Origin: Psychromonas sp. psych-6C06
Lineage (GTDB): Bacteria; Pseudomonadota; Gammaproteobacteria; Enterobacterales; Psychromonadaceae
Assembly: GCF_002835465.1 (NCBI RefSeq)
Contig: NZ_PIZM01000002.1
Coordinates: 424,398-488,397 of the forward strand
Length of the DNA stretch: 64,000 nt
Direction: 5' to 3'
This document shows positions 18,562-28,900 of the stretch, in pieces (the stretch's first letter is position 1; each line of letters starts with the position of its first letter). The notes beneath the pieces were generated by a model that saw nothing but the letters and a program-made list of their open reading frames with translations, was not told the DNA's origin and did no database searches. The translations under genes were made by a program, and so were the position numbers.

Positions 18562-18715
18562 AGCTGATAGCTAGAAAGCTGAAAACTGAAAGCTGAAAGC
18601 TGAAAGCTGAAAGCTGAAAGCTGAAAGCTGAAAGCTGAAAGCTGATAGATGATAGCTGATAGCTGATAGCTGATAGCTGATAGATGATAGCTGATAGCTG
18701 ATAGCTGAAAGCTAA
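18562..18715. repeat. heptamer tandem repeat array
   Basis: There are about 22 units of 7 bp. The left half is mainly AAGCTGA and the right half mainly TAGCTGA, with occasional TAGATGA variants. The array directly follows the ilvC remnant and lies 107 bp before tcdA. A 64-codon ORF on the minus strand across it is only a by-product of the repeat. Confidence 0.92.
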
Positions 18716-18821
18716 ATTCCAAAAGCATCATTTTTCAACTTGATTATCTATTTTTCTTCACACTGTTTCTGTAAAAATGTTAATCTCTGCAGATTATTAT
18801 CTACGACCCTAGGACCCTTGA

Positions 18822-19616
18822 ATGTCTAGCTACGAACAACGCTTTGGCGGCATTAAACGCTTATATGGCACCACTGCATTAACACGTTTTAAAAACAGTC
18901 ATATCTGTGTTGTTGGCATTGGTGGTGTTGGCTCTTGGGTCGTGGAATCACTCGCGCGTTCAGGTATCGGACAGATCACCCTTATTGATATGGATGATCT
19001 ATGTGTCACTAATATTAATCGTCAAGTACATGCACTTACTGAGTCAGTGGGTAAACAAAAAATAGAGGTGATGGCTGAACGTTGTAAGCAGATCAACCCT
19101 GATATTATTGTTAACTGCGTTGATGATTTTATTGATAAGCAAAACTGTTTTGATTATCTCTCTAAAGACATGGATTATGTGTTTGATGCTATTGATAGCA
19201 TTCACGCAAAGGTCGCATTAGTCGCACACTGTAAACGTAATAAGCTCCCACTGCTTACTTGTGGTGGAGCAGGTGGTCAACTAGACCCGACACAGATTCA
19301 AGTGACCGATTTAGCTCGTACTATTCAAGACCCATTAGCAGCGAAGGTACGCTCGGAACTACGTCGCCATTTTAACTTTACCACTAACCCGAAAAGAAAA
19401 TTTAGAATCGATTGTGTATTTTCAACAGAGCAACTGAGTTACCCAGATATGAATGGCGAAGTGTGCAAAGAGAAAGCGGAATCTGACGGTAATATGAAAA
19501 TGGACTGTGCCAGTGGTTTTGGCGCATCGACCATGGTTACTGCAAGCTTTGCCTTTGTAGGGGTGAGTTTTATGCTACAAAAAATGCTCAAAAGAATGGA
19601 TCGACAAGCGAGTTAA
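18822..19616 (+). CDS. tcdA: tRNA cyclic N6-threonylcarbamoyladenosine synthase TcdA
   Basis: TcdA (CsdL/YgdL) is an E1-like ATP-dependent dehydratase that cyclises t6A to ct6A at position 37 of ANN-decoding tRNAs, helped by CsdA-CsdE. The 264 residues show the adenylation Rossmann motif VGIGGVGSWVVESLARSGIG (31-50), the acidic DMDDLCVTNINRQ, and the ending FGASTMVTASFAFVGVSFML, typical of this subgroup rather than of ThiF/MoeB. Start is ATG with TAGGA upstream. It appears monocistronic. The csdA/csdE partners are not in the window. Confidence 0.93.
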   Translation: MSSYEQRFGGIKRLYGTTALTRFKNSHICVVGIGGVGSWVVESLARSGIGQITLIDMDDLCVTNINRQVHALTESVGKQKIEVMAERCKQINPDIIVNCVDDFIDKQNCFDYLSKDMDYVFDAIDSIHAKVALVAHCKRNKLPLLTCGGAGGQLDPTQIQVTDLARTIQDPLAAKVRSELRRHFNFTTNPKRKFRIDCVFSTEQLSYPDMNGEVCKEKAESDGNMKMDCASGFGASTMVTASFAFVGVSFMLQKMLKRMDRQAS

Positions 19617-19734
19617 CTCTATAAATGCCACTTGTTGTAAGGCTCATGACTTTGCATATGGCAGTTTTCTTACGCAGGTCTAAATTTTAAAGACCCCCAC
19701 TGGCTTTAAAAGTTAATTCTACTTTTCATGTAAT

Positions 19735-19924
19735 TAACCTCAGATCTGGATAAGTAAAGCGATACAGCTACTTCCGCGGACTTGTTTATAAATTATCTAA
19801 CAACAACCGATTATTGTGACGATAATTCGCCTTGAATTACCTAAAAATAGTGGCACTGTATATTAAAATCATCACAGTCTGATTAAAAATACTATAACAC
19901 TTCCATTGATTATAATTGAGGTTA
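19735..19924. repeat. dispersed MITE-like repeat, copy 2 (full length)
   Basis: This 190-bp element is bounded by perfect 8-bp inverted termini, TAACCTCA and TGAGGTTA. Internal GATACAG and CACTGTAT are also inverted and could fold. Landmarks shared with the copy at 44615 are AAAGCGATACAG, ACTTCCGCG, AATTATCTAA, CGATAATTCGCCTT and AATACTAT. No ORF. Confidence 0.85.
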
Positions 19925-20295
19925 GTTAAGATAAACAACTAACGACACATCATTTTAAAGCACAACTCTTCGCGCTAACTAAAGGTTAAATTTAACCGAA
20001 TAAAAGTAAAATAATTGTAACTTTTAAGCAAAGGTAGATCCCCACACTTAAAGTTATAGATACTTTATATATACTCCTTATGATCACTTAGTTGGCATAG
20101 TTTTTTCATTTCTGAGTAATGCTGGTCTTTATATTTTTAATGGTTTATTCAGGCTATTTAAACTGCAGTTTTGTTTCATTATGGGTAATGCTCCCCCTAG
20201 ACATAACCCTGTCTAAAGTGGCAAGTACATACTTGAAAGGTTAGCCGCCCCTAATAATTTACATACTCATTCGGGCCAATAAAAAGGAATTTACA
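19925..20295. other. leader region of the ImpA-like gene, no gene seen
   Basis: AT-rich DNA with no credible ORF. It presumably holds the promoter and leader of the metalloprotease gene. An AAGGA ribosome-binding site lies at its right end. I see no LacI-type palindrome here. Confidence 0.5.
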
Positions 20296-23200
20296 TTGTT
20301 ATTCAATAGCGTTTGTTTTAGACAGCCCCAACTTAAATATATTGTGGTTTTCCTATTATCAATATTTACAGTCGGTTGTGGCTCAGGATCTGAGGAAAGT
20401 AACGCTAACGCCTCACTACTAGATGAGATAGAACAAACAACTGTTAAAGATGATCATTCATACAAAGAAGATATACCGACTGATAACGAAAACACACCGA
20501 CTACTGATAACGAAAACACACCGACTGAAAATAAAACTGCGCAGGAGCGTGTTGCATTAGCAATGGCTTCGGGAGATCCGTCATTGCTTCCCGAAGGTGA
20601 TCAAGCAATACTCGATGCGATTTTGGCACGTATTAAACATTACGAAACTCAAGGGCAAGGCTTTCTAACCCAAATTTATAAAGATGACCCCATCAGTTAT
20701 AGTCCAAGTCGACACTCACAATTTGTCTCTATCAATAAACGCGAAGGTACCTACCCATTAATACTTGGAAATAAAGGCCTTAGACTTGCAGCAGCAAGTG
20801 AAATAGATGGACAACGAAATGCAGCCTTTGGCACCAATATTATTCTTAGCTTTAATGATGGTAATTACCTTAGTTATGAGAAGCACTTTAAAAATTTATT
20901 AGCTTGGCTGTTAAAGCGCAGTGAAAGTAATTTAGCAGAGCAAGCCGATGTTCGCTTGATGCTGATGGATAACACGACTTACTCACGTACAACCGCGTGG
21001 TTAAATAATCAATACCCGAATTGGACCGTCACTCGCTGTGATGATGCGAATAACCTCATCAACTGTGTCAGCAACAATGCAGATTTAGTGATCACTGGTT
21101 CATCAACAGATACCGATAGCGCAGTCGTTTCAACAGCGCTTGCTAATGCACAGTCTCAAGGCTCAGCCAAAATTTATGTGCATTTACACAGCTGGAACAC
21201 AACAGGCTTAACTAACAAAGTGTTGGCTGGTATGAACTTTTCTATGCAATCGCCTGGCAGTGCGGGTAATTATTTTAGTCAAGATGTTGCATCTTGGAAC
21301 AACTACCAAGAGATGTTCGCATCCACTTGGGATTTAGAAGCGACTCGTACCTTAGTCAAAAACTTTAAAGCTGGCACTTTTCCCTTTGATCTAACAAGCT
21401 GTGCAAGTAGCTGTGAAACCGCTTATCAAAATGAGTTTTATGCAGCCACTGAAGCACTACGTTCGACTATTAAGCAATATGATAACAATGCCACCGATAT
21501 TTTTAATTCAAAAGATTACGATATTGAAAAGTTACTTGTATTATTAGGCGATGTTTACCGTCAAGGTATTGAATACCCAATGGATGTCAGTAGCACAGAT
21601 CCACTTACCTTCTTAAAAGCTTGGTATGCAGACCACAGCGTTTATAATTATCGTGATATTAATCCTGTGCAAGCGGATCTAGGTAACTTTAGTCGTAGTG
21701 ACTTTAGCCATATCCAACCAAGCAATAAAGCAGTGAGCTTAACGAGTAAAAAGAGTTTCCGCTCTGCAGGTGTTTATGCACTCCCCGGACAAACGTTTAC
21801 CGTCACTCGTACAGACAATAGTGCAGTGGATACCTCGGTATTTATCAATTCAATTCGTTCCAGCTCAACTAAGCAGTTTGAGAGCAATAAATATATTCGC
21901 CCTAAATATTTATGGTCAGCATCGGTGCCTATTAAATCGGGTGAAACTATTCGCATGACCTCCCCCTACGGAGGCCCAATACAAATCAGTTTTAGCAGTA
22001 ATGATTTAGCTGTCGAGTTAACCTTTAATAACATCGGCTTACACCCTCATTGGCGAAGCAGTGCTGATGATAATCAATTTTCCGAAGCGCTTGATGCGGG
22101 TGAATATGATTGGGCAGAAGTGGCAACAGAACATTTTGAAGTTCACTCTCAACTGAGCAAAATGCGCACTTCGTTATCGGGCGACATATGGACTGATGCT
22201 AAAACATTAGCGGCAGGAACTGAGCAATATATACATAATTACCCGCATGTATTAGCCGGTTTTCAAGGACCTGGTATTGATGTAGTGCCTGAAATTCATG
22301 ATTTTGCGACAAATCGTGGCTGGCTAATTGAGCAGTTAGATATGGTTAAACATATGAATGCCGATCAACCCACTTGTGGTGCAGGTTGCTCAGGTAATCC
22401 CTATGATGCGGGCTGGAATTTCAACCCAACAGGGCATGGTGATATTCATGAATTAGGTCATGGTTTAGAATCAGGTCATTTACGGTTTTCAGGCTGGGAA
22501 GGTCACGCAAGTACTAACCCTTATTCCTATTATTCAAAAAGCCAATATTCCAAAATCAACAATACTAGTAGTACCTGTCAAAATTTACCTTTTGACGATC
22601 TATTCAATCATTTAAAAGAAAGTGTAAAACAACCTGATCCTTTTGCTTACATGCAATCAGCGGATCTTAATGGTTGGAATGAAGGTATGGCTATCATGGT
22701 ACAGCTGATGATGGCAGCCCAAGCCGAAGGCGCTTTAATTGACGGCTGGCATCTATTAGCACGTTTACATATTTCACTTAGAGAGTTCCAATGGGCTGAT
22801 GACGAAGAAGTAGTTTGGTTAGTAAAACGTGATAGTTTAGGATTTTCTAACTTTAGCCTTAACGAGGCTAAAACATTATCCACCAATGATCGCTTAGCCA
22901 TTAGCTTATCCAATGTTACTGAACTAGATTATCGCAATTTACTGACTATGTGGGGACTCAGCTTTAGCAATGCAGCCTCAGCTCAAATAGCTAGCTTTGG
23001 TTATCCCGTAATTAATAATAACTTTTATCAAGCCAGTGGTAATAATTATTGCTTAGGGTTGGATAAACCTGCTATTGCAATTATTGATAGTGACAATGAT
23101 GGCGTGATTGATAGCGAAGATGCTTTTCCTAATAATATCAATGAAAGCAGTGATGCCGATGGAGATGGTATTGGCGATAATGCAGATAGCGAATACACCA

Positions 23201-23607
23201 TCTCCGATGCGGAGCTTCTTTATAAAAATGTACAGGTTTCATCGCAATACAATGGTCGTTGTTTAGCTATAGATAATAATATTGCTCTTGCCGGACAACA
23301 GTTGATGGCAGTAGATTGCTCAGCGGGTTTAGGAACACGCTGGAGCTGGGAAAATGATGGTCGCTTGCATAGCAGTGCTGACTTAAGTTACTGCATAGAA
23401 GCTAACTCACTTAATAGCGGCGCATCTTTAATACTTTCTAGTTGTAGTAACAGCGCTAACCAATTATGGGAATATAATGTGAATAGCTCAGTTATTTCTG
23501 CAACTAATAAAACCACTCAATCCTTTGACTACTACACAAGTAATGGCCAGGTAAATTTATATTCTAGTCACGGCAACACTAATCAACGCTGGAACATTGC
23601 ACAGTAA
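20296..23607 (+). CDS. ImpA-like lipoprotein metalloprotease with ricin-type lectin domain
   Basis: This large 1103-residue protein is probably exported as a lipoprotein (hydrophobic segment 15-27, TVG then Cys28). A low-complexity acidic/threonine linker follows. The central part resembles Pseudomonas IMPa-type (mucin/O-glycoprotein) proteases: YALPGQTFTVTRTDNSAV, then the zinc site HELGH at 718-722 with GWEGHAS after it. C-terminal to this are Ca-binding thrombospondin-3-like repeats (about 931-965, DSDNDGVIDSEDAFPNN) and a ricin B-type domain (about 976-1102, with NGRCLAID and QLWEYN). The start is TTG, supported by AAGGA 7 bases upstream. The substrate is probably glycosylated protein, which is an inference. 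Confidence 0.8.
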   Translation: MLFNSVCFRQPQLKYIVVFLLSIFTVGCGSGSEESNANASLLDEIEQTTVKDDHSYKEDIPTDNENTPTTDNENTPTENKTAQERVALAMASGDPSLLPEGDQAILDAILARIKHYETQGQGFLTQIYKDDPISYSPSRHSQFVSINKREGTYPLILGNKGLRLAAASEIDGQRNAAFGTNIILSFNDGNYLSYEKHFKNLLAWLLKRSESNLAEQADVRLMLMDNTTYSRTTAWLNNQYPNWTVTRCDDANNLINCVSNNADLVITGSSTDTDSAVVSTALANAQSQGSAKIYVHLHSWNTTGLTNKVLAGMNFSMQSPGSAGNYFSQDVASWNNYQEMFASTWDLEATRTLVKNFKAGTFPFDLTSCASSCETAYQNEFYAATEALRSTIKQYDNNATDIFNSKDYDIEKLLVLLGDVYRQGIEYPMDVSSTDPLTFLKAWYADHSVYNYRDINPVQADLGNFSRSDFSHIQPSNKAVSLTSKKSFRSAGVYALPGQTFTVTRTDNSAVDTSVFINSIRSSSTKQFESNKYIRPKYLWSASVPIKSGETIRMTSPYGGPIQISFSSNDLAVELTFNNIGLHPHWRSSADDNQFSEALDAGEYDWAEVATEHFEVHSQLSKMRTSLSGDIWTDAKTLAAGTEQYIHNYPHVLAGFQGPGIDVVPEIHDFATNRGWLIEQLDMVKHMNADQPTCGAGCSGNPYDAGWNFNPTGHGDIHELGHGLESGHLRFSGWEGHASTNPYSYYSKSQYSKINNTSSTCQNLPFDDLFNHLKESVKQPDPFAYMQSADLNGWNEGMAIMVQLMMAAQAEGALIDGWHLLARLHISLREFQWADDEEVVWLVKRDSLGFSNFSLNEAKTLSTNDRLAISLSNVTELDYRNLLTMWGLSFSNAASAQIASFGYPVINNNFYQASGNNYCLGLDKPAIAIIDSDNDGVIDSEDAFPNNINESSDADGDGIGDNADSEYTISDAELLYKNVQVSSQYNGRCLAIDNNIALAGQQLMAVDCSAGLGTRWSWENDGRLHSSADLSYCIEANSLNSGASLILSSCSNSANQLWEYNVNSSVISATNKTTQSFDYYTSNGQVNLYSSHGNTNQRWNIAQ

Positions 23608-23768
23608 TACCAATTACACTAATATAGAGTTCAAATTTTACGCAGGAAAAAAGGAGATAGCACAAGGCGAAAGTTACGGTAAATAGTTGTTCTATTTGCA
23701 AAACTTTTAACGCAGAGATAGCTTCTTTTAACCAGTAAAAATGATCAGTTATTTAATGGATTTGGTAT
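23607..23768. repeat. ATACCAA-bounded intergenic repeat
   Basis: This ~162-bp segment is bounded by ATACCAA and, in inverse, TTGGTAT. Its interior contains ACAAGGCGAAAG and ACTTTTAACGCAG flanking a small hairpin. It begins at the ImpA-like stop codon. Termini of this sort are common in marine gammaproteobacterial intergenic repeats; family membership is an inference. Confidence 0.6.
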
Positions 23769-23799
23769 AAGATTCAAAAATACAGTCTTCATCCATAAA

Positions 23800-23824
23800 A
23801 AACGGTAGCTTGTCGCTACCGTTT
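23800..23824. terminator. terminator for chemoreceptor gene
   Basis: AAACGGTAGC / GCTACCGTTT stem with a 5-base loop. On the minus strand it is followed by a T-run, 26 bp after the chemoreceptor stop. Confidence 0.8.
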
Positions 23825-23849
23825 AATTAACTTAAAGGCGTTGCTAAGA

Positions 23850-25727
23850 TCACACTTTAAATTGACTCGTTAGCCCAAACAGCTGCTGAGATAAACGTGC
23901 TAATTCGTTACTTGAGCAACGTATCTGCTCTGCACTAGCAGAGGTTTGAATAGCACAACTATTAATATTATTCACATTTTCACTTAGCTCTCCAGAAACA
24001 ACAGCCTGCTCCTCAGAGGCACTGGCAATTTGTGCATTTAGTCCACTAATCGTGCCAACACCTTCTGTGATGGAATCCAATGCAATACCTGCTTGCTGTG
24101 TTTGATTAACCACAATATCTGCCGATGTACGACTCACATGCATCACCTCAGTGGCACTTTCAACGCCTTCTCTTATACCATTTACCATGCTTTCTATCTC
24201 GTTCGTTGCACTCTGAGTGCGTTGCGCTAATGCACGTACTTCATCCGCAACAACCGCAAAACCACGGCCCTGCTCACCTGCTCTAGCGGCCTCAATGGCG
24301 GCATTAAGCGCTAATAGATTAGTTTTGTCTGCGACATCGCGAATTACATCTAAAATTCCACCAATTGAAATAGAGCGCTCTGCCAGTTTTTCAATGACAT
24401 CAGACGCTAGCTGTACTTCTTTGGCTAGTTTTCGAATCGCACAGCTACTTTCATTAAGGACACTTTTACCCTGCAAGCTATGCCCATTAGCCTGTTCAGT
24501 TGCCTCTGCAGCTACAGAGGCACTTCTGGCAACTTCAGCAACTGTTGCACTCATTTGCTGAATCGCAGTGGCAATCTGGTTAGTTTCTTGTTCCTGCTTA
24601 CTTAACATTGTCGCAGTTTGATCCACCGATACAGCGGATTGCTCAGCCGCTCCGGCTAAACTTGATGAGGCATCCGAGACCTCTTTCACCACGCCTTGAA
24701 TACGCGCAACGAAGCAGTTAAAAGCGGCCGACAAACGTGACATTTCATCACGCCCTTGATCTGGCAAACGCACCCTTAAATCGCCTTCGCCGGTGGCAAT
24801 ATTATTCATCTCTTTAATTAAGCGCTCTATTGAACCGACAATATTACGCACCATTAATAACAAAACAATCACTAACAAAGCTGATAATAACAAAGCGACA
24901 CTGGTGATAGTAACTTCCACCTGCGCCTGCTCTTTTTTCGCTAGTACCAAGGTGCTTTCAATTGTCTCTTTTAGTAGGGTCTCAGATTGATGTACGCTAT
25001 TACGCATTTCACCTAAGACCCCCTCTTTAACCGTTAGCCCCCTTGTTTGATACGCTTTGGTCATCGTTATAAATGCTGCTTGGTATTGCTTCATCAATGA
25101 TGAGATAGCTGTCTTTCTTTGTTGAGCTAGGTTGCTTTCATCTAACTTTTGCAAAAAAAGTGAAATATTGGCATTAAATTTTGTGATTGAATTAAGATCA
25201 AGGCGCTGAATAAAGTCTTTTTCATTTTTCCGCAGTTTCAATGCAACGACTAGCAGACTATCGCCATTCATTAATGCTAATTGATTCTCAACATTTTTAA
25301 CCGATTCACGTAACTCGCCATGCAAGCCTGATTGATGATCAAAACCAATTAACTGATCAATCTCCACCAAACGTTTAAAATGTAATTGGTATTGGTCGAA
25401 AGTTTCGAGTAATTGATTAATAGATTGCGTCGGCATATCTAACGCTTTATTAATGACCGCAAGCTCTGTAACTTGTTGATTAAGCAATTGCATGCTTTCC
25501 TCAAACCTTTCTTGATATTTCACCTCTTTACGGGTGATAAAATCTTTCTCGTGGCGGCGGAGCATCAGCATCTGTGAATTAACCTGCCTTGCTAGATTTT
25601 GCGCCGTGGAAATTTTATGTAACGATTGAATACTTGACAGAGACAGTGCAACAATTGCAAGTGAAACAAGCCCAACAACTCCTGCAAAGAGATACATCTT
25701 TTCTTTTATCGTCAGATTAATGTTCAT
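23850..25727 (-). CDS. methyl-accepting chemotaxis protein (HBM-type sensor)
   Basis: A 625-residue transmembrane chemoreceptor. TM1 is at about 12-32. A periplasmic all-helical domain has the paired motif RRHEKDFITR…RKNEKDFIQR, typical of helical bimodular sensor domains. TM2 is at about 270-292, followed by HAMP (about 293-345) and the cytoplasmic signalling domain with the hairpin tip EQGRGFAVVADEVRALAQRTQ. The ligand is unknown; known HBM receptors bind small organic acids, but its place beside chitin genes makes a sugar-related signal possible too. It is monocistronic, with an AGAGG ribosome-binding site. Confidence 0.92.
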   Translation of the reverse strand: MNINLTIKEKMYLFAGVVGLVSLAIVALSLSSIQSLHKISTAQNLARQVNSQMLMLRRHEKDFITRKEVKYQERFEESMQLLNQQVTELAVINKALDMPTQSINQLLETFDQYQLHFKRLVEIDQLIGFDHQSGLHGELRESVKNVENQLALMNGDSLLVVALKLRKNEKDFIQRLDLNSITKFNANISLFLQKLDESNLAQQRKTAISSLMKQYQAAFITMTKAYQTRGLTVKEGVLGEMRNSVHQSETLLKETIESTLVLAKKEQAQVEVTITSVALLLSALLVIVLLLMVRNIVGSIERLIKEMNNIATGEGDLRVRLPDQGRDEMSRLSAAFNCFVARIQGVVKEVSDASSSLAGAAEQSAVSVDQTATMLSKQEQETNQIATAIQQMSATVAEVARSASVAAEATEQANGHSLQGKSVLNESSCAIRKLAKEVQLASDVIEKLAERSISIGGILDVIRDVADKTNLLALNAAIEAARAGEQGRGFAVVADEVRALAQRTQSATNEIESMVNGIREGVESATEVMHVSRTSADIVVNQTQQAGIALDSITEGVGTISGLNAQIASASEEQAVVSGELSENVNNINSCAIQTSASAEQIRCSSNELARLSQQLFGLTSQFKV

Positions 25728-25889
25728 TTCAACCTCTAATACACCAATGAATGTATAAGAACTTTAGAACAAAAAATCAAAAAAACACCAAATATGTTGC
25801 ATTTTTGTTACAAAACGTAAAGGTGACGACAAATTATTTATCTTGATACGCTATGGGGATCTTTTAAAGGAAGGGTATATATAAAATAA

Positions 25890-25923
25890 AAAGCCGGTTC
25901 ACTACGATGTAGCGAACCGGCTT
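25890..25923 (-). terminator. chitinase gene terminator
   Basis: AAGCCGGTTC / GAACCGGCTT stem with an inner CTA/TAG pairing. On the minus strand it is followed by TTTTTATTTT. Confidence 0.85.
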
Positions 25924-25960
25924 TGTGGCTAGGTGTTACCACCTAAAACATATGTTTATC

Positions 25961-28900
25961 TTAAAGAGGACAAACAGGGTTCCAACCAGTTACCCAGTTC
26001 TCAGCAGAACCAGGAGTACCGTCATTACCACCCCATGCACGAGCCCAAACTTGGCCATCGTACGTTACCATATCACCTTTTGCGTAGTTAGCAGACCAAC
26101 CACCTGTCCAAGGTTCTAAAGTAGATACATCAATACCACGTGCTTCACAGCCACCATCAGTGATCATTTTCACTTCTGTTTTAGCAGCGAACTCACCTGA
26201 GCCAGTTGTGAATACGAATGAAGATGGACCACCACCAATTGGTAAGTGAGCATCAATCTTAATCGTATGGCTTGCACCCGGTGCAAGGCTTACCGATGTA
26301 GCGAAACGATGGAAATCGTCTTGCATACCAGGGGCACCTTTGTTGCCACCGTTATTAGCATGGTTTAGTAACGTACCAACTGCGTTGAGGTCTTTACTCA
26401 CATCAGTTGAAGACGGAATACTAAATGCAATCTTCGAGATAGTTTGCGTACTGTTATTAGTAAACAACCATTCAGAAGTTTGTGGCCATGCAACACTTTC
26501 GTCAGTAACGTAACCAACTAATGAAACAGCAACATCCAATTTCTGAGTAGGAAGATTAACTAAAGGATCAGTCATGTTCATATCCGGTGCGCCTGCAGCG
26601 ACTAGAATTTCATGACCTAAAGAAGTTAATGTACTACCCATGAAGTACTCACCGTTACCAGCAGCACAGTTAGATTCAGGCACGATAGTTGTTGTACGAA
26701 CACCATCGACTAACGCGTAACAGTTGTAGTCACCCGCCATTTCCCAGAACATGATACCGCCTAAGCCTTTTTCTGCTACATATTTAGATTTAGCACGAAC
26801 CGCTTGCTCATCTTCAATATTTAACATTACTTTCTTAGTTGGATTCCATAACCAAGCAGCTTCAGCATCGTTATCGTAGTAACGTGTGTACGTACCTACT
26901 AACTTGTCAGCTTCGTTGTTGATTGGATCTAAACCATGTTTCTCAGCGTATGTACCAATATGTGCATTAGCTAAGTTTTTAACATGCCAGATTGGGTTTG
27001 CCCCCGCACCTAGCTCATTACCTAAAGGATCTGAATCGTGCCACATGTTGTCGATACCGATAGCACCGTTACCACAACCTTGCTCTGTACCAGTTCCTGT
27101 ACCACGTTCACATTGGTCAGTTGGTGCTTTACCGCCGTAACCATTTACGCCGCCTTCAACGCCTTTCCAACCACGAGTGTAGAATGGTAGACCAACGTTA
27201 ATACGACCCGCTGGCACTACGCCACGGAAGTAATGGTAAGCCCAGTCAATGTTTAAGTAACCAATATTATCGTAAGCACCGTATACACCGTAAAGGTTCA
27301 TTTCTGGATCTTTACCGTTATCGTATAAAGGACCATTGAAACCAACTACTTCACCCCATGAACCAGAGAAGTCGTATGTCATCATATTGATGAAATCAAG
27401 GTATTGACCTGCTGAGTAAACTTCCATACCACGTAACAAGTAACCTGATGAAGGCACAGCTACCGTTAGGTAATAATGAACGCCATCTTCAGCAGAGGCT
27501 TTATCGATTGCTTCACGCATGTCTTTCATTAATACATTGTAAGACTTCATTAAGCTATTACGACGCGGATTTTGAACTGCGCGATCGTATGGGTTACCAC
27601 CGTCAGTTAATGCCGTTGGGTATTCGTAATCTAAATCGATACCATCAAAGCCATAAGCTCGAAGGAAATCAACAGAAGATTTAACAAAGGCATCAATACC
27701 CGCTTGGTTCACCGAACCATCCGAGTTAGTTGTCATTGAGTAGAAACCACCGTTAACAACACGACCAAGATCATCAATCGGACAAGGACCTGTATTTAAC
27801 ACGCCATTTTTGTCAGTTTGACCAGGCATAGTCCATTTATCATCCGCCGTTGGCGCATCAGTCATTGGACATGTAGAGCCAGCATTCTCGCCCCAGAAAC
27901 CACCTGTTTCAGCCCAACCACCAACAGAAATAAGTGTTTTCACACCTGTTTCTTTCTTGTATTTGTTGATTAGGTTTAAGTGACCGTTGTACTTCATGCT
28001 CGGATCCATATCGGCTTCCGTAGCACCCGGTACATCATTCCAAACCATACCTGTATTTGGGTTCGTTGGATCAACTTTATAGCCAGCTTCTGTTGGATAA
28101 ACATTATCACCAATAGAAACACGGTAGTTATTATCGATATGTGCAAACGCGTAGTTAATATGCGTTACTTTATCCCATGGCACATCCGTTGCTAAGTAAG
28201 TCGGCTGACCATTAGCACCGTTACGCCAGTTAGTGAAGTAACCAATGATACGACGAGATGTACCGTTGATCTCTTGCTCGATACCACCTTTTTGGTAAAT
28301 CGTACAGTAAGGCACATCTACACCAGGTGTTTTGTATAGCCCTTCAGGACGACACTCTTCGTGAGAAGAGAAAACAGGTGTTGGTGTTACTGTTGGCGTT
28401 GGCGTCACTGTTGGCGTTGGCGTCACAGTTGGCGTTGGCGTCACTGTTGGTGTTGGTGTCGCTGTTGGCGTTGGTGTCGCTGTTGGTGGCGTAGTTGGTG
28501 TTGGTGTAGCCGTAGGCACACTCACATCTAGCGCTTTCCAAACACCCCATTCACCAGTAGTACCAGGCTCCTGACCTTTAGTCCACCAGCCAGCAACATA
28601 AGTCACACCATTGTGTGTTACTTCATCACCCGTGTTGTAAACCGTTGCTTTATCCCAACCACTGCCTACGACAGGTGTTGGTGTTGCAGGAGGAGGAGTT
28701 GGTGTTGCTGTGACTGTAGGCGTTACAGTAGGCACAGGTGTAGCAGTTGGTGCTGGTGTAGCAGTTGGCGTTGTGTCACCACATGCTGTTGATGACCAAA
28801 ACCATGTTGCTGCTGCTGAAGGTGTTTCCCAAGTCCCTGGGTTATTCTGTGCAACATAGCACTCACCTTGATAAGTCACAACGTCACCGTTGCTTACTTT

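Noticed and set aside
18537-18731. 64-residue minus-strand ORF rich in QLSAFSF repeats
   Set aside because: It is only the translation of the 7-bp tandem array; no ribosome-binding site and repeat-driven composition.
28378-28510. Possible CRISPR-like array from regular repeats
   Set aside because: Repeats are contiguous, without unique spacers, and lie in frame within the chitinase linker.
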